Shown piece after piece: positions 8,905 through 16,886 of a DNA stretch of 64,000 nucleotides (positions are counted from its first letter, which is position 1; each line of letters starts with the position of its first letter). The DNA lies in the NCBI GenBank assembly GCA_902577425.1, contig CACGZD010000006.1, positions 25,116-89,115 on the forward strand. Reading direction: 5' to 3'. The notes under the pieces are model-generated. The model had not been told where the DNA came from and did not search any database. It saw nothing but the letters and a program-made list of their open reading frames with translations. Both the position numbers and the translations under genes were made by a program. Origin of the DNA: an uncultured Alphaproteobacteria bacterium. GTDB lineage: Bacteria > Pseudomonadota > Alphaproteobacteria > HIMB59 > GCA-002718135.

Positions 8905-9099
8905 ATGATTAAATTATTAATATTTTTTATAATATTAATAAGTCATAATAGATATGCCCAATACGACTCTAAAGACAAAAATAGAGTAATAGATACTTCT
9001 GATCAAATAATAATTTTATATAATTTAGCTAAAAAAAATATTGAAGATAAAGAATTAAAAAATGAAATATTAAATTTTAATTATATATTAAATTTTTAA
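8905..9099 (+). CDS. Putative small secreted or membrane-anchored protein
   Basis: This is a 64-codon frame with a hydrophobic N-terminus of about 14 residues (IKLLIFFIILI) followed by a polar, charged remainder rich in Asp, Lys and Asn, like a short exported protein. It lies 28 bases downstream of the membrane methyltransferase on the same strand, and its last 23 bases overlap the convergent kinase gene. The Shine-Dalgarno match is weak (TTAGAG). No family is recognised; it could be a chance frame in AT-rich DNA, although the signal-like start and its filling of an otherwise empty 200-base gap favour a gene. Confidence 0.4.
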   Translation: MIKLLIFFIILISHNRYAQYDSKDKNRVIDTSDQIIILYNLAKKNIEDKELKNEILNFNYILNF

Positions 9100-9937
9100 T
9101 TCTTTGATTTTTATCAATTTTGATCACTATGTCAGCTTTTTTTGGCAGTACTTTAATCATAAATTTAGTAATTTTTTCATAATGAGATATAAAATATTTC
9201 AATTCTTTTTTATTCATGATTTTTTTATTATGTTTTTTTATCATCATTTTTTCTTGTTTAGATCTCCAATTTAAAACATAGTCAAAACTTGGAGATTTTA
9301 AAAAAATTTTCTTTCCAAACAGATTAAATAAATTTGCATATTCATTTTTTAATTTTTGATTATAAAAATTTCTCCATATCATTTCAGGATCTTCTTTTTT
9401 TTCTAAAAAATTAATATTTTTATATAAATATTTTTTTTGTATTGGGGGTGTTCCACAACACCATCCTTCAAGCATTAAAATATCAGCTTTTTTTATTATT
9501 TTTTCTCTTTTCTTTGAACGATCATCCTTAAGTTTATCAAATATAGGTTTAATAATAGGATACTTCTTATTTTGAAACGAAATAATATCCTTTGTTAATT
9601 TATTTATATCATGTGTTCCTGGAACACCTCTAGTAATTAAGAGTGGGTGGATTTTTTTTGACAATATTAGTCTTTCTTTTTTTGATAAATAATAATCATC
9701 TAAACTTAATGTTAATATTTTTTTTTTATAAAATTTAGAAACATTTTTTTCAATAATTTTTAGTAAGGTTGATTTACCAATACCTTGAGACCCAGAAATC
9801 AAAATTTTTTTTTGTTTTGAATTAGCAATATTGTCAATTATAGGTAATATATATTTACTTATGTATTTTTTTGGAAATTTTTTCTTAGTTAAAATGTTTA
9901 AGTCATTACTTATTGAATTGACAATTTTATTTTTCAT
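9077..9937 (-). CDS. P-loop kinase of the D-glycerate 3-kinase (plant GLYK/Tda10) type
   Basis: This 286-residue P-loop protein carries the Walker A ISGSQGIGKST near residue 49, then LSLDDYYLSKKERL and GVPGTHD, the hallmark of the phosphoribulokinase-related glycerate kinases (GLYK, Tda10, YggC-like). LMLEGWCCG corresponds to the Walker B/substrate strand. These enzymes phosphorylate D-glycerate, linking glyoxylate or sugar-acid breakdown to glycolysis. Plant and some proteobacterial members give 3-phosphoglycerate, but the position phosphorylated is not provable here. It is transcribed away from the HAD gene to its right with a 60-base gap, and its 3' end overlaps a small ORF. Confidence 0.8.
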   Translation of the reverse strand: MKNKIVNSISNDLNILTKKKFPKKYISKYILPIIDNIANSKQKKILISGSQGIGKSTLLKIIEKNVSKFYKKKILTLSLDDYYLSKKERLILSKKIHPLLITRGVPGTHDINKLTKDIISFQNKKYPIIKPIFDKLKDDRSKKREKIIKKADILMLEGWCCGTPPIQKKYLYKNINFLEKKEDPEMIWRNFYNQKLKNEYANLFNLFGKKIFLKSPSFDYVLNWRSKQEKMMIKKHNKKIMNKKELKYFISHYEKITKFMIKVLPKKADIVIKIDKNQRIKNLIYN

Positions 9938-9997
9938 AATATTTATGTATCAATTTACTATATTAAAGCTAAGAGTATATAGAAAGTATAGCAACTT

Positions 9998-10591
9998 ATG
10001 AAATTTTTATTTGATTTAGGTGGTGTATTTTTTGATTGGGATCCTAAATTTTTTTTTAAAAAAATAATTTCTGACAATGATGAAATGGATTTTTTTTTAA
10101 CAAAAGTTTGCAATGATGAATGGAATTTAGCCCAAGACTCAGGGCGCAGCATTGAAGATGGAGAAAAAGATATTATTAGAAAATTTCCTCAATATGAAAA
10201 TCTTATCAGGCAATACTATCCAAATCATAGAAAAATGATTAAAGGAATTTTTCAGTCTTCAGTTAATATTTTAATAAAATTAAAACAAGATAATTATGAA
10301 TGTTTCGTTCTATCTAACTGGTCTTCTGAAACATTTATAGATATACCTAAAGAATTCAAATTTATGGAAAATTTTGATGGTTTGTTGATTTCTGGAGAAG
10401 ATAAGCTTGTTAAACCTGATCCTAAAATTTATTTATTAGCTATAGATAGATTTAATTTAGATCCACAAAATACTGTATTTATTGATGATAAGTTAGTAAA
10501 TATTGAAGCTGCTAAAAAACTAGGATTTAAAACAATACATTTGACTAATCCTAATACAATTGAAGCTGAGATAAATAAGTTTATAAAATAA
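9998..10591 (+). CDS. HAD-superfamily hydrolase (YihX/haloacid dehalogenase-like)
   Basis: This 197-residue HAD IA-type hydrolase has motif I FDLGGVFFDW, in which the residue two after the nucleophilic Asp is Gly, as in YihX-like proteins and epoxide-hydrolase N-terminal phosphatases. Motif II is the Ser in VLSNWSSE, motif III the Lys in DKLVKPDPKIY and motif IV VFIDDKLVNI. YihX hydrolyses alpha-D-glucose-1-phosphate in E. coli, which would suit the neighbouring alpha-glucoside uptake genes, but substrate assignment by motif alone is unreliable in this superfamily. It has its own start after a divergent gap and ends before a structured intergenic element. Confidence 0.83.
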   Translation: MKFLFDLGGVFFDWDPKFFFKKIISDNDEMDFFLTKVCNDEWNLAQDSGRSIEDGEKDIIRKFPQYENLIRQYYPNHRKMIKGIFQSSVNILIKLKQDNYECFVLSNWSSETFIDIPKEFKFMENFDGLLISGEDKLVKPDPKIYLLAIDRFNLDPQNTVFIDDKLVNIEAAKKLGFKTIHLTNPNTIEAEINKFIK

Positions 10592-10640
10592 AATAAAGTC
10601 ATTAAATATAATTTAAATTTAATTTTATTAAAAAAATCAT

Positions 10641-10702
10641 TGAGCAGAGAAGTTTGCCAGAGGAATACTTCTAGGAGGAAATAATATGAAACTCTCTGCT
10701 CA
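10641..10702 (+). other. Structured leader-like RNA element with strong Shine-Dalgarno sequence
   Basis: A perfect 10-bp inverted repeat (TGAGCAGAGA at 10641 and its complement ending at 10702) encloses a 42-base loop containing the best Shine-Dalgarno of the region, AGGAGG at 10673-10678, and an ATG at 10686. A second 6-bp pairing, AGAAGT (10648-10653) with ACTTCT (10667-10672), shares three bases with the left arm, so two partly exclusive folds are possible. A TATAAT at 10607-10612 could be the -10 box. It does not match any riboswitch I can recall. On the opposite strand the same repeat is followed by a T-run and could act as a terminator for the transport operon. Confidence 0.5.
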
Positions 10703-10757
10703 TAATAATAATATAACCAAAACGTTTTGGAGTAATAAAATAGGAACGAATCGGTAA
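10686..10757 (+). CDS. Possible 23-residue leader peptide or mini-protein
   Basis: An ATG placed seven bases after AGGAGG opens a 23-codon frame, MKLSAHNNNITKTFWS followed by NKIGTNR, ending at TAA 10757. Its first codons form the right arm of the upstream stem, and its middle codons contain the LacI-type palindrome at 10717. It is hydrophilic, with no family resemblance. The start signal is much stronger than those of most genuine genes in the window, the main reason to list it. It may be a regulatory leader peptide, the stub of a deleted gene, or not translated at all. Confidence 0.35.
   Translation: MKLSAHNNNITKTFWSNKIGTNR
10717..10730. promoter_or_regulatory. LacI-family operator-like palindrome
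   Basis: CCAAAACGTTTTGG is a perfect 14-bp palindrome with the central CG typical of LacI/GalR operators. It differs at one base from the operator in the transport promoter at 16806-16819. It lies beyond the 3' end of the transport operon, about 6.1 kb from the regulator gene, and could be an auxiliary operator or control the small ORF it interrupts. Confidence 0.6.
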
Positions 10758-10797
10758 TATTTATAAATTATTAATGATTAATAAATATACCGATTCG
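10747..10797. terminator. Long hairpin, probable bidirectional terminator
   Basis: CGAATCGGTA followed by TATTTAT at 10747-10764 pairs with its complement at 10781-10797, giving a 17-bp stem with a single bulged A and a 16-base loop. It sits 18 bases past the 3' end of the transporter ATPase gene (minus strand) and closes the small plus-strand unit. The flanking sequence is AT-rich but has no clean T-run, so termination is inferred from position and stem strength. Confidence 0.5.
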
Positions 10798-10814
10798 ATT
10801 AATTATTGTTATTA

Positions 10815-11894
10815 TTATTTAAAAGCTTGGTTGTTACTATCAAATAATTGACAACGTGAAGCTGTGAATCCAACTTTTACAGTATCGCCAACCTTAATAT
10901 TAGAATCGCCTTCAGTTTCTACAACGAGAGGTTCGCCATCTTTTTCCAAATATAGAAATGTACCAGATCCAAGTTTTTCAACTACAAAAACTTTACTTTC
11001 CCAACTTGAATCACCATCTTGATTAACCAATAAGTGTTCAGGTCTAATGCCCAATGTAACTGAGTCACCATTTGATGAGTTTGAAGATGTTTTTGGTATT
11101 GTGATTTTGGATGTTCCAAAAATATCTATTTCTGTAGAGTTATTCGTAGAACTTAAGATTTTAGAATCAATAAAATTCATTTTTGGCGATCCAATAAAGC
11201 CTCCTACAAAAAGATTTGATGGATTGCTATACAATTCCATAGGAGAGCCTTTTTGTGATACTATACCTTCATCTAAAACAACTATATCATCTGCTAATGT
11301 CATTGCCTCAGTTTGATCGTGTGTTACATAAATCATTGTTGCGTTAAGTTGATCATGTAATTTAGCTAACTCAACACGCATTTGAACTCGAAGAGCTGCA
11401 TCCAGATTTGATAAAGGCTCATCGAATAAGAAAACTTTTGGTTTTCTGGTTATAGCTCTACCAATGGCTACACGTTGTCTTTGACCTCCAGAAAGTTGCT
11501 TTGGTTTTCTTTGAAGATAATCTTCAATTTGTAAAATCCTTGCTGCTTCTTGCACTCTTTCATTTATTTCATCTTTTGATCTTTTTTCTAATTTTAACCC
11601 AAAAGCCATATTATCAAAAACTGTCATATGTGGGTACAAGGCATAAGACTGAAATACCATTGCAATATTTCTCTGTTTAGGAGGAAGATCATTAACGACT
11701 TCTCCATCAATAGAAATTGTCCCAGAATTAATATCTTCTAATCCTGCAATCATTCTTAACATCGTTGATTTTCCACACCCACTTGGGCCAACCAAAACTG
11801 TAAAAGATTGACTTTTTATATCAAGAGAAATGTCTTTAATAACATGAACATCTCCATAATATTTATTTATAGTATTTATATTTATATCTGCCAC
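10815..11894 (-). CDS. aglK: Sugar ABC transporter ATP-binding subunit (AglK/MalK/UgpC family)
   Basis: This CUT1-type ATPase powers the alpha-glucoside importer encoded upstream. Walker A GPSGCGKST is at 36-44, followed by the Q-loop MVFQSYALYPHMTV, the signature LSGGQRQRVAIGRA, Walker B VFLFDEPLSNLD and the His switch VTHDQTEA. A C-terminal TOBE/OB region of about 120 residues includes GIRPEHL. I start it at GTG 11894, where AGGAGG lies five bases upstream and the protein begins VADININTINKYYG as relatives do; the frame extends nine codons further. It is the last gene of the operon. The symbol follows the operon's resemblance to rhizobial agl genes; UgpC-like ATPases can serve several transporters. 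Confidence 0.85.
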   Translation of the reverse strand: MADININTINKYYGDVHVIKDISLDIKSQSFTVLVGPSGCGKSTMLRMIAGLEDINSGTISIDGEVVNDLPPKQRNIAMVFQSYALYPHMTVFDNMAFGLKLEKRSKDEINERVQEAARILQIEDYLQRKPKQLSGGQRQRVAIGRAITRKPKVFLFDEPLSNLDAALRVQMRVELAKLHDQLNATMIYVTHDQTEAMTLADDIVVLDEGIVSQKGSPMELYSNPSNLFVGGFIGSPKMNFIDSKILSSTNNSTEIDIFGTSKITIPKTSSNSSNGDSVTLGIRPEHLLVNQDGDSSWESKVFVVEKLGSGTFLYLEKDGEPLVVETEGDSNIKVGDTVKVGFTASRCQLFDSNNQAFK

Positions 11895-11958
11895 TTCATC
11901 CTCCTTTGAGCGATCTTTCAAGCAGATTTAGTTTATTCCAATATTGATTTAGAAGCAA

Positions 11959-13272
11959 CTAAATTAAATAACCAAGGTGTTGATATTGTTTTTCTATCAT
12001 ATGATTTAAAAGCTTTTCTGCATTATTTACATTATTAACTACTGGATCAGCTAAAAGGGCTTTTAGAGCTTTGTCTTTAGATTTTTCCAGAATTGCTTCA
12101 GCTGTTAATCTCATTACGCTTACTTGACTTAGTAACAAAGTAGAAAAATCAAAAGGATAATTTTCTAATTTAATACCATGAATTCCTTCTTTATTAATTT
12201 TTCCAGGTACTTCCACTACAATATTTTCAGGCAAATATTCTATATATCCTTTATTAGGTAAATTTACTGCAGCTTCCTCATAATTTAAATCTTGAATTAT
12301 TCCCTCAATAATTTTTACTACTCGTTCTTTTGGTTTTTTTTGAAGATCAAAATAATCTTGGTATGATTCTTCATTCTCATAAAATGTAAGACATTTTTCT
12401 CTATATTTTGTATAAAACTCTAAAATAGCTTCATGATCAGCTACACTATACGCCCATTGAATATATTCTCCTAAATGACTATCTGTTGTAATTGGAAGAT
12501 AATTGTATCTATTAAATAATTCAAAAAAAACTCCTCTTTCTGCACCAGGCTTTTGTCCCCAAATTTCATGATCATTTACATAATTTTTGAAATATTCAGG
12601 TCCTTTTTTTCTAATGATTGAATATGCGTCTTTTGCTGTATCTTTAAATTTTGCTTCTGTAAGAATACTTAAATGATTTAATCCTCCAGCTCTATATTCA
12701 ATATTTTCAAATGGAGTATTTAAAATATCTGGAAGTTGTCTTTCCATGGATGCTATCTCATGGCAAAGACCTATAAATTTCATTGAAGGATATTTTGTAG
12801 TTATTGTTTGACAAACTCGTTGCATAGGATTTGAATAATTGAAAACATACGCATTTGGACAAATTTTATTAATATCATCACAAATTTCAACTATTGGTGG
12901 TGTAACTCTTAGAGAATGAAAAAGACCTCCAGGACCCCCATTCTCTCCAAAAACTTGTTTAAAGCCATATTGAAGAGGAACTTTCCAATCTTGATCCCAT
13001 AAATCAAATCTTGGTTGTACTTCAATTGATATAATACAAAAATCAGCATTTTTGATAGCGTCTTTTCTTGAGGTGGTTGCTTCTATTCTAAAGTTTAAAT
13101 TTAATTTTTCTTTATATTTCTTTGCTATTAATTCTGTATTTTTTAAAGATTCAGCATTGATATCATGCAGAACAATTGTAGATTTATCAAGTATCTTTGA
13201 TTTAAAAATATCACCTATTGTTCCTAATCCAAAGTTTGTGCTCCCAGCTCCAATCAAAACAATTTTACTCAT
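11959..13272 (-). CDS. Glycoside hydrolase family 4 alpha-glycosidase (NAD- and metal-dependent)
   Basis: This is a GH4 enzyme of 437 residues, a family that cleaves glycosides by NAD+-assisted oxidation and elimination. The Rossmann motif VLIGAGSTNFG is at 5-15 and LHDINAE at 35-41. GENGGPGGLFHSLR and FNYSNPMQ precede the metal-binding Cys170-His171 (GLCHE) and His200 (GGLNH), all present. It lies four bases after the second permease gene, in the position where rhizobial agl operons carry the GH13 enzyme AglA. An imported alpha-glucoside, alpha-galactoside or alpha-uronide is the likely substrate; GH4 members differ in specificity and motif reading does not settle it. The cytoplasmic location is consistent with no signal peptide. 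Confidence 0.85.
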   Translation of the reverse strand: MSKIVLIGAGSTNFGLGTIGDIFKSKILDKSTIVLHDINAESLKNTELIAKKYKEKLNLNFRIEATTSRKDAIKNADFCIISIEVQPRFDLWDQDWKVPLQYGFKQVFGENGGPGGLFHSLRVTPPIVEICDDINKICPNAYVFNYSNPMQRVCQTITTKYPSMKFIGLCHEIASMERQLPDILNTPFENIEYRAGGLNHLSILTEAKFKDTAKDAYSIIRKKGPEYFKNYVNDHEIWGQKPGAERGVFFELFNRYNYLPITTDSHLGEYIQWAYSVADHEAILEFYTKYREKCLTFYENEESYQDYFDLQKKPKERVVKIIEGIIQDLNYEEAAVNLPNKGYIEYLPENIVVEVPGKINKEGIHGIKLENYPFDFSTLLLSQVSVMRLTAEAILEKSKDKALKALLADPVVNNVNNAEKLLNHMIEKQYQHLGYLI

Positions 13273-13275
13273 AAT

Positions 13276-14415
13276 TTAACCCTTTACTGACCCTGCAACT
13301 AAACCTCTAATAAAATATCTTTGTAGTAAAAAAAATATCAAAAGAGGGACTGTCATAGATACAAATGCGCCTGTTGTCAAAATTTCCCAATTCTCTCCTC
13401 TTGATCCCAAAAGCTCTCTTAATTTTGCAGTAATAATTATTTCACTTGGTACTTGATCTAAAAATACTAAACCTACTAATAAATCATTCCAAACCCACAA
13501 AAATTGAAGAATAAATACAGAAGCAAAAGCTGGAATCGATAAAGGTAAAATAATTTTTTTAAATATATCGTAATGATTGGCTCCATCAACTCTTGCAGCC
13601 TCTATCATTTCATGAGGTAAAGATTTAATAAAATTTCTTAAGAGAAAAGTAGTTGAAGCTAAGCCAAAACCAGTATGCGCCATCCATACACCGGGATAAG
13701 ATTTGGAACTAATATTAAATAAATTACTAATATCATTATAAAGACTTAAAAGAGGAATTAAGGACATTTGTAAGGGCACTACAAGAGAGGCAATTACAGT
13801 AGCTAACAACAAATCTTTACCAAAAAATCTCATCCAAGAAAGAGCATAAGCAAAAAATGAACAAATTATTAATGGTATCACTGTAGATGGAATTGCCACA
13901 GCTAATGTATTAATAAATGCCTGACCAACACCTTCATTTAGCAGAACTTCTTTATAATTATTTAATGTAAATTTTGGAGGACTACTAGCTGTTATAAAAA
14001 CTCTTTTACCTTTTTTATTCTCAAAGGGTATTTGAGATTTCCAAATATAGTCACCAGTTTCACTAATTTCTATTTTACTTCCATCTTTAAAAATTGCTTC
14101 TTCATTGATTAAAAATTCATTTATATTTTTAGAAGTTATTCCAAAACTTTTAATTTTTTTTCCAGTTTTTGTGTTAAATATATTTCCTTTAATAATATAA
14201 TTATTATTTTCTTTAAATTGAGATTCATATCCTGCTGTTCTATAAATTTCATTAATTTCAGTAGTAAATAATGATGTCCACCAACCACTTGTAGCAAGTA
14301 AATCTTTATCTCTAAATGAACTTATTAAAAGTCCAAAGGTTGGAATAATCCAAACTATTACAAAAATTAATAAAATTATTTGTGAAACAATTGAAGAAAA
14401 AAAACTTTTTTTCAT
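13276..14415 (-). CDS. aglG: Sugar ABC transporter permease with large periplasmic insert (AglG-like)
   Basis: This is the MalG-type inner-membrane permease of the importer, 379 residues against about 280 for ordinary family members. The extra length is an insertion of roughly 110 residues between the first and second transmembrane helices (about residues 35-145), which would face the periplasm. Rhizobial AglG has the same feature and nearly the same length, the main support for an Agl-type assignment. The EAA coupling loop reads EAARVDGANHYDIFKKIILP near residue 270, and five further hydrophobic helices follow the insert. The start shares one base with the preceding permease stop. Confidence 0.85.
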   Translation of the reverse strand: MKKSFFSSIVSQIILLIFVIVWIIPTFGLLISSFRDKDLLATSGWWTSLFTTEINEIYRTAGYESQFKENNNYIIKGNIFNTKTGKKIKSFGITSKNINEFLINEEAIFKDGSKIEISETGDYIWKSQIPFENKKGKRVFITASSPPKFTLNNYKEVLLNEGVGQAFINTLAVAIPSTVIPLIICSFFAYALSWMRFFGKDLLLATVIASLVVPLQMSLIPLLSLYNDISNLFNISSKSYPGVWMAHTGFGLASTTFLLRNFIKSLPHEMIEAARVDGANHYDIFKKIILPLSIPAFASVFILQFLWVWNDLLVGLVFLDQVPSEIIITAKLRELLGSRGENWEILTTGAFVSMTVPLLIFFLLQRYFIRGLVAGSVKG

Positions 14416-15398
14416 TATATTTTTTGTTCCTCTTTATGTCTGTATATGTTTAATATCATTATTGGAATAACAGCAATCATTATAATTATTGCAAATACAC
14501 TTCCTCTTCCTGAATCACCGCCACCCCTAAACATCCAGTCGTACATAAGATTAGCTAAGACATCTGTTTGCCACATACCATTTGTAAGAGCTAAAATTAT
14601 ATCAAAGATTTTCAATACAAGTATTGTGATTATGGTCCATATAACTAATATTGTTTGTTGAAGATAAGGAATAATTATTGAAGTAAATATTTTTAATTCA
14701 TTTGCTCCATCAATTCTAGCTGCCTCTAGCATATCTTTTGGAACACCTCTTAAGGCGGCACTAAAAATTACCATAGCTAAACCTGTTTGTATCCAAATCA
14801 TCACTGCCATTAAAAAAAGATTGTTCCAAAGTGGAATAGTTAACCAAGCTTGAGGTTCGTATCCAAGAAATACTATAATTGCATTTAAAAAACCTATTTG
14901 TTGATCTCCAGGACCCCTGTAATCATAAACAAATTTCCAAATAACACCAGCACCTACAAATGATATTGCCATAGGCATAAAAATAAGAGACTTTGCAATT
15001 GTTCCCCACCAAAGTTTGTCTGCTAAATTAGCGATAACTAAACCAAAAAAAGTACTTAATGTTGGAACTATTAAAAGCCAGCCAAGATTATTTAAAATGG
15101 CTCTTTTGAATTCGGGGTTTTGTATAGCCCAAATATAATTGCTAATTCCTACAAAATCTCTACCATATTTATCATAAAAGCTCAGTCTTACAGTTTCAAA
15201 AACTGGATATAAAATGAATATTAAGAGAACAATAAAACCTGGCGCTATAAAAATTATTACCCTTATTGACGAGTCATTTATTGATTTTTTAGAAGTTTTT
15301 TCAGTAAAAAAATCTAATAAAAAATTAGATAAATGAAAGTATGCAACGCATACCAACACTCCAATAAAGATATATACAAATAAAGAAAAAATAGTCAC
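14415..15398 (-). CDS. aglF: Sugar ABC transporter permease (AglF-like)
   Basis: This is the MalF/UgpA-type permease of the same importer, 327 residues. An N-terminal helix and a second one around residues 47-67 precede the core. Core helices flank the coupling loop EAARIDGANELKIFTSIIIP near residue 225, the EAA motif that docks on the ATPase. NGMWQTDVLANLMYDWMF near the C-terminus is typical of the alpha-glucoside and trehalose subgroup. It is separated from the binding-protein gene by a 13-bp terminator-like hairpin, which would lower permease expression relative to the binding protein. The next permease overlaps by one base. Confidence 0.85.
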   Translation of the reverse strand: MTIFSLFVYIFIGVLVCVAYFHLSNFLLDFFTEKTSKKSINDSSIRVIIFIAPGFIVLLIFILYPVFETVRLSFYDKYGRDFVGISNYIWAIQNPEFKRAILNNLGWLLIVPTLSTFFGLVIANLADKLWWGTIAKSLIFMPMAISFVGAGVIWKFVYDYRGPGDQQIGFLNAIIVFLGYEPQAWLTIPLWNNLFLMAVMIWIQTGLAMVIFSAALRGVPKDMLEAARIDGANELKIFTSIIIPYLQQTILVIWTIITILVLKIFDIILALTNGMWQTDVLANLMYDWMFRGGGDSGRGSVFAIIIMIAVIPIMILNIYRHKEEQKI

Positions 15399-15419
15399 AA
15401 GAAAATATTATATTAAAAA

Positions 15420-15450
15420 ATTAGACGAGCAAGTTAATTGCTCGTCTAAT
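15420..15450 (-). terminator. Intra-operon hairpin terminator between binding protein and permease genes
   Basis: ATTAGACGAGCAA and its perfect complement form a 13-bp stem with a five-base loop (GTTAA), followed on the minus strand by a run of T residues. It lies between the solute-binding protein stop (15461) and the first permease start (15398). Leaky terminators at this point commonly give excess binding protein over membrane subunits. Confidence 0.75.
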
Positions 15451-15460
15451 ATAGGAGGTA

Positions 15461-16768
15461 TTATTTTATTGAATCCCAACTTGCTTGGATTGCATCAGCA
15501 ACATCTTTTGCAGATTTTCCGTTAGTATAATCTACCATACCAGTCCAGAAACTTCCTGCTCCAATAGCGCCAGGCATTAAGTCTGATCCATCAAATCTAA
15601 ATGTTGTTGCACCAGTTAAGATTTCTCCAAGTTTTCTAAAAGTATCACTTGAATAAGCACTTAAATCAGCATTTTTATTTGGAGTTAAGAAACCACCTTT
15701 TGCCATCCACCATTCATTTGGTTCTGGATGCAGTAAAAATTTCAAAAATTCCATTGTAGCTTGATTTTCATTAGTTGCTGCAAATAATGTTCCACCACCA
15801 AGTACTGGCTTTCCTAAATCTTTAGTTGAATAAGCAGGAAAATAAAAGAAATCATAATCTACACCAGCTTCCACACCTTCAGGAAAGAAAGCAGGAATAA
15901 AACTTGCTTGACGATGCATCATGCATTCAGCAGGCGATGTAAATAATCCATTTGGAGCATCTCTAAAATCAGTTGTAGCAACAGCTTTTGAGCCTCCATT
16001 GACATATTTGTCATTCAAAGCAAAAGAGCCAAAAAAATCCATAGCTTCTAAAACTCTTGGATCATTAAATGGCATTTCATTTGATACCCACATATCATAG
16101 ACAGAAGGGTCATGCGTTCTTAGCATTATATCCTCCATCCAATCAGTAGCAGGCCAACCAGTTGCATCTCCTGAACCTAAACCAATACACCAAGGTGTAT
16201 TCCCATCACTAGCCATTTTTTCTGTTAATGCTATAAGATCTTCCATTGTAGTTGGAACTTCATATCCATTGTCTTCAAAATTATCTGGTGAATACCAAAC
16301 TAAACTTTTAACATTAACTTTGTAAAAAATTGCATAAAATTGATCATTTCCATTTTCATCTGGATATGTAGCTAAATCAACCCATGATTGACCAGCTGCA
16401 TAATTGTCCATAACTGCTTTTTTAACATCATCACTTAAAGGCCTTAAACCACCAATAGCAGCCATGTTAGCAGCTAAACCTGGTTGTGGAAATATTGCTA
16501 TATCTGCTGGACTTCCAGCTTTAATATCAATCACAATTTGTTGTTCAAAACTATCGGAACCACCATATTCAACTGTTGCTCCTGTAGCCTTTTCAAAAAT
16601 TGAAGCTATTTCTCTCATATAACCATCTTCTGGAGCTAACCAAGGACCAGAAATTGTAACTTTTTGACCACTTAGATCTGGACCACTATATGAGCCTGCA
16701 AAAGCACTGGTATTTAAAACAAAAATAGAAGTAACAACTGCAAGAATTAGTTTAATTGTTTTTTTCAT
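15461..16768 (-). CDS. aglE: Periplasmic alpha-glucoside-type solute-binding protein (family 1)
   Basis: This is the extracytoplasmic binding protein of the sugar importer, 435 residues. A signal peptide (KKTIKLILAVVTSIFVLNT then SAFA) is followed by the mature start GSYSGPDL. The body contains family-1 stretches such as FEKATGATVEYGGSDSFEQQ, LATYPDENGNDQFYAIFYK and a C-terminal GAIGAGSFWTGMVDY, which resemble AglE. The frame begins four codons earlier, but ATG 16768 has GGAGGG just upstream and gives the MKK signal start, so I use it. It is the first gene of the operon, directly behind the LacI-controlled promoter, and is followed by a partial terminator. Its GC content looks a little higher than its neighbours, usual for abundant proteins. 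Confidence 0.88.
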   Translation of the reverse strand: MKKTIKLILAVVTSIFVLNTSAFAGSYSGPDLSGQKVTISGPWLAPEDGYMREIASIFEKATGATVEYGGSDSFEQQIVIDIKAGSPADIAIFPQPGLAANMAAIGGLRPLSDDVKKAVMDNYAAGQSWVDLATYPDENGNDQFYAIFYKVNVKSLVWYSPDNFEDNGYEVPTTMEDLIALTEKMASDGNTPWCIGLGSGDATGWPATDWMEDIMLRTHDPSVYDMWVSNEMPFNDPRVLEAMDFFGSFALNDKYVNGGSKAVATTDFRDAPNGLFTSPAECMMHRQASFIPAFFPEGVEAGVDYDFFYFPAYSTKDLGKPVLGGGTLFAATNENQATMEFLKFLLHPEPNEWWMAKGGFLTPNKNADLSAYSSDTFRKLGEILTGATTFRFDGSDLMPGAIGAGSFWTGMVDYTNGKSAKDVADAIQASWDSIK

Positions 16769-16797
16769 TCTTCCCTCCAATTATAAATGTAACCAGC

Positions 16798-16826
16798 ATA
16801 ATTTACCAAAGCGTTTTGGTTGTCAA
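16798..16826 (-). promoter_or_regulatory. Promoter of the alpha-glucoside operon with LacI-type operator in the spacer
   Basis: On the minus strand TTGACA (16826-16821) is followed by a 17-base spacer and AATTAT (16803-16798). The spacer consists almost entirely of the dyad CCAAAACGCTTTGG (plus-strand 16806-16819), one mismatch from perfect symmetry and nearly identical to the palindrome at 10717. A repressor bound there would cover both promoter boxes. The divergent lacI-type gene begins 60 bases away and is the obvious candidate for the binding protein. Confidence 0.75.
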
Positions 16827-16886
16827 TTATAAATAAATATATATTTAAGATAATATGTATATGTGTATATATCTTTGTAAAATCTT

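Noticed and set aside
10641..10702. SAM-II or SAM-V riboswitch before the mini-ORF
   Set aside because: The element has neither the conserved pseudoknot segments of those classes nor a methionine-cycle gene downstream.
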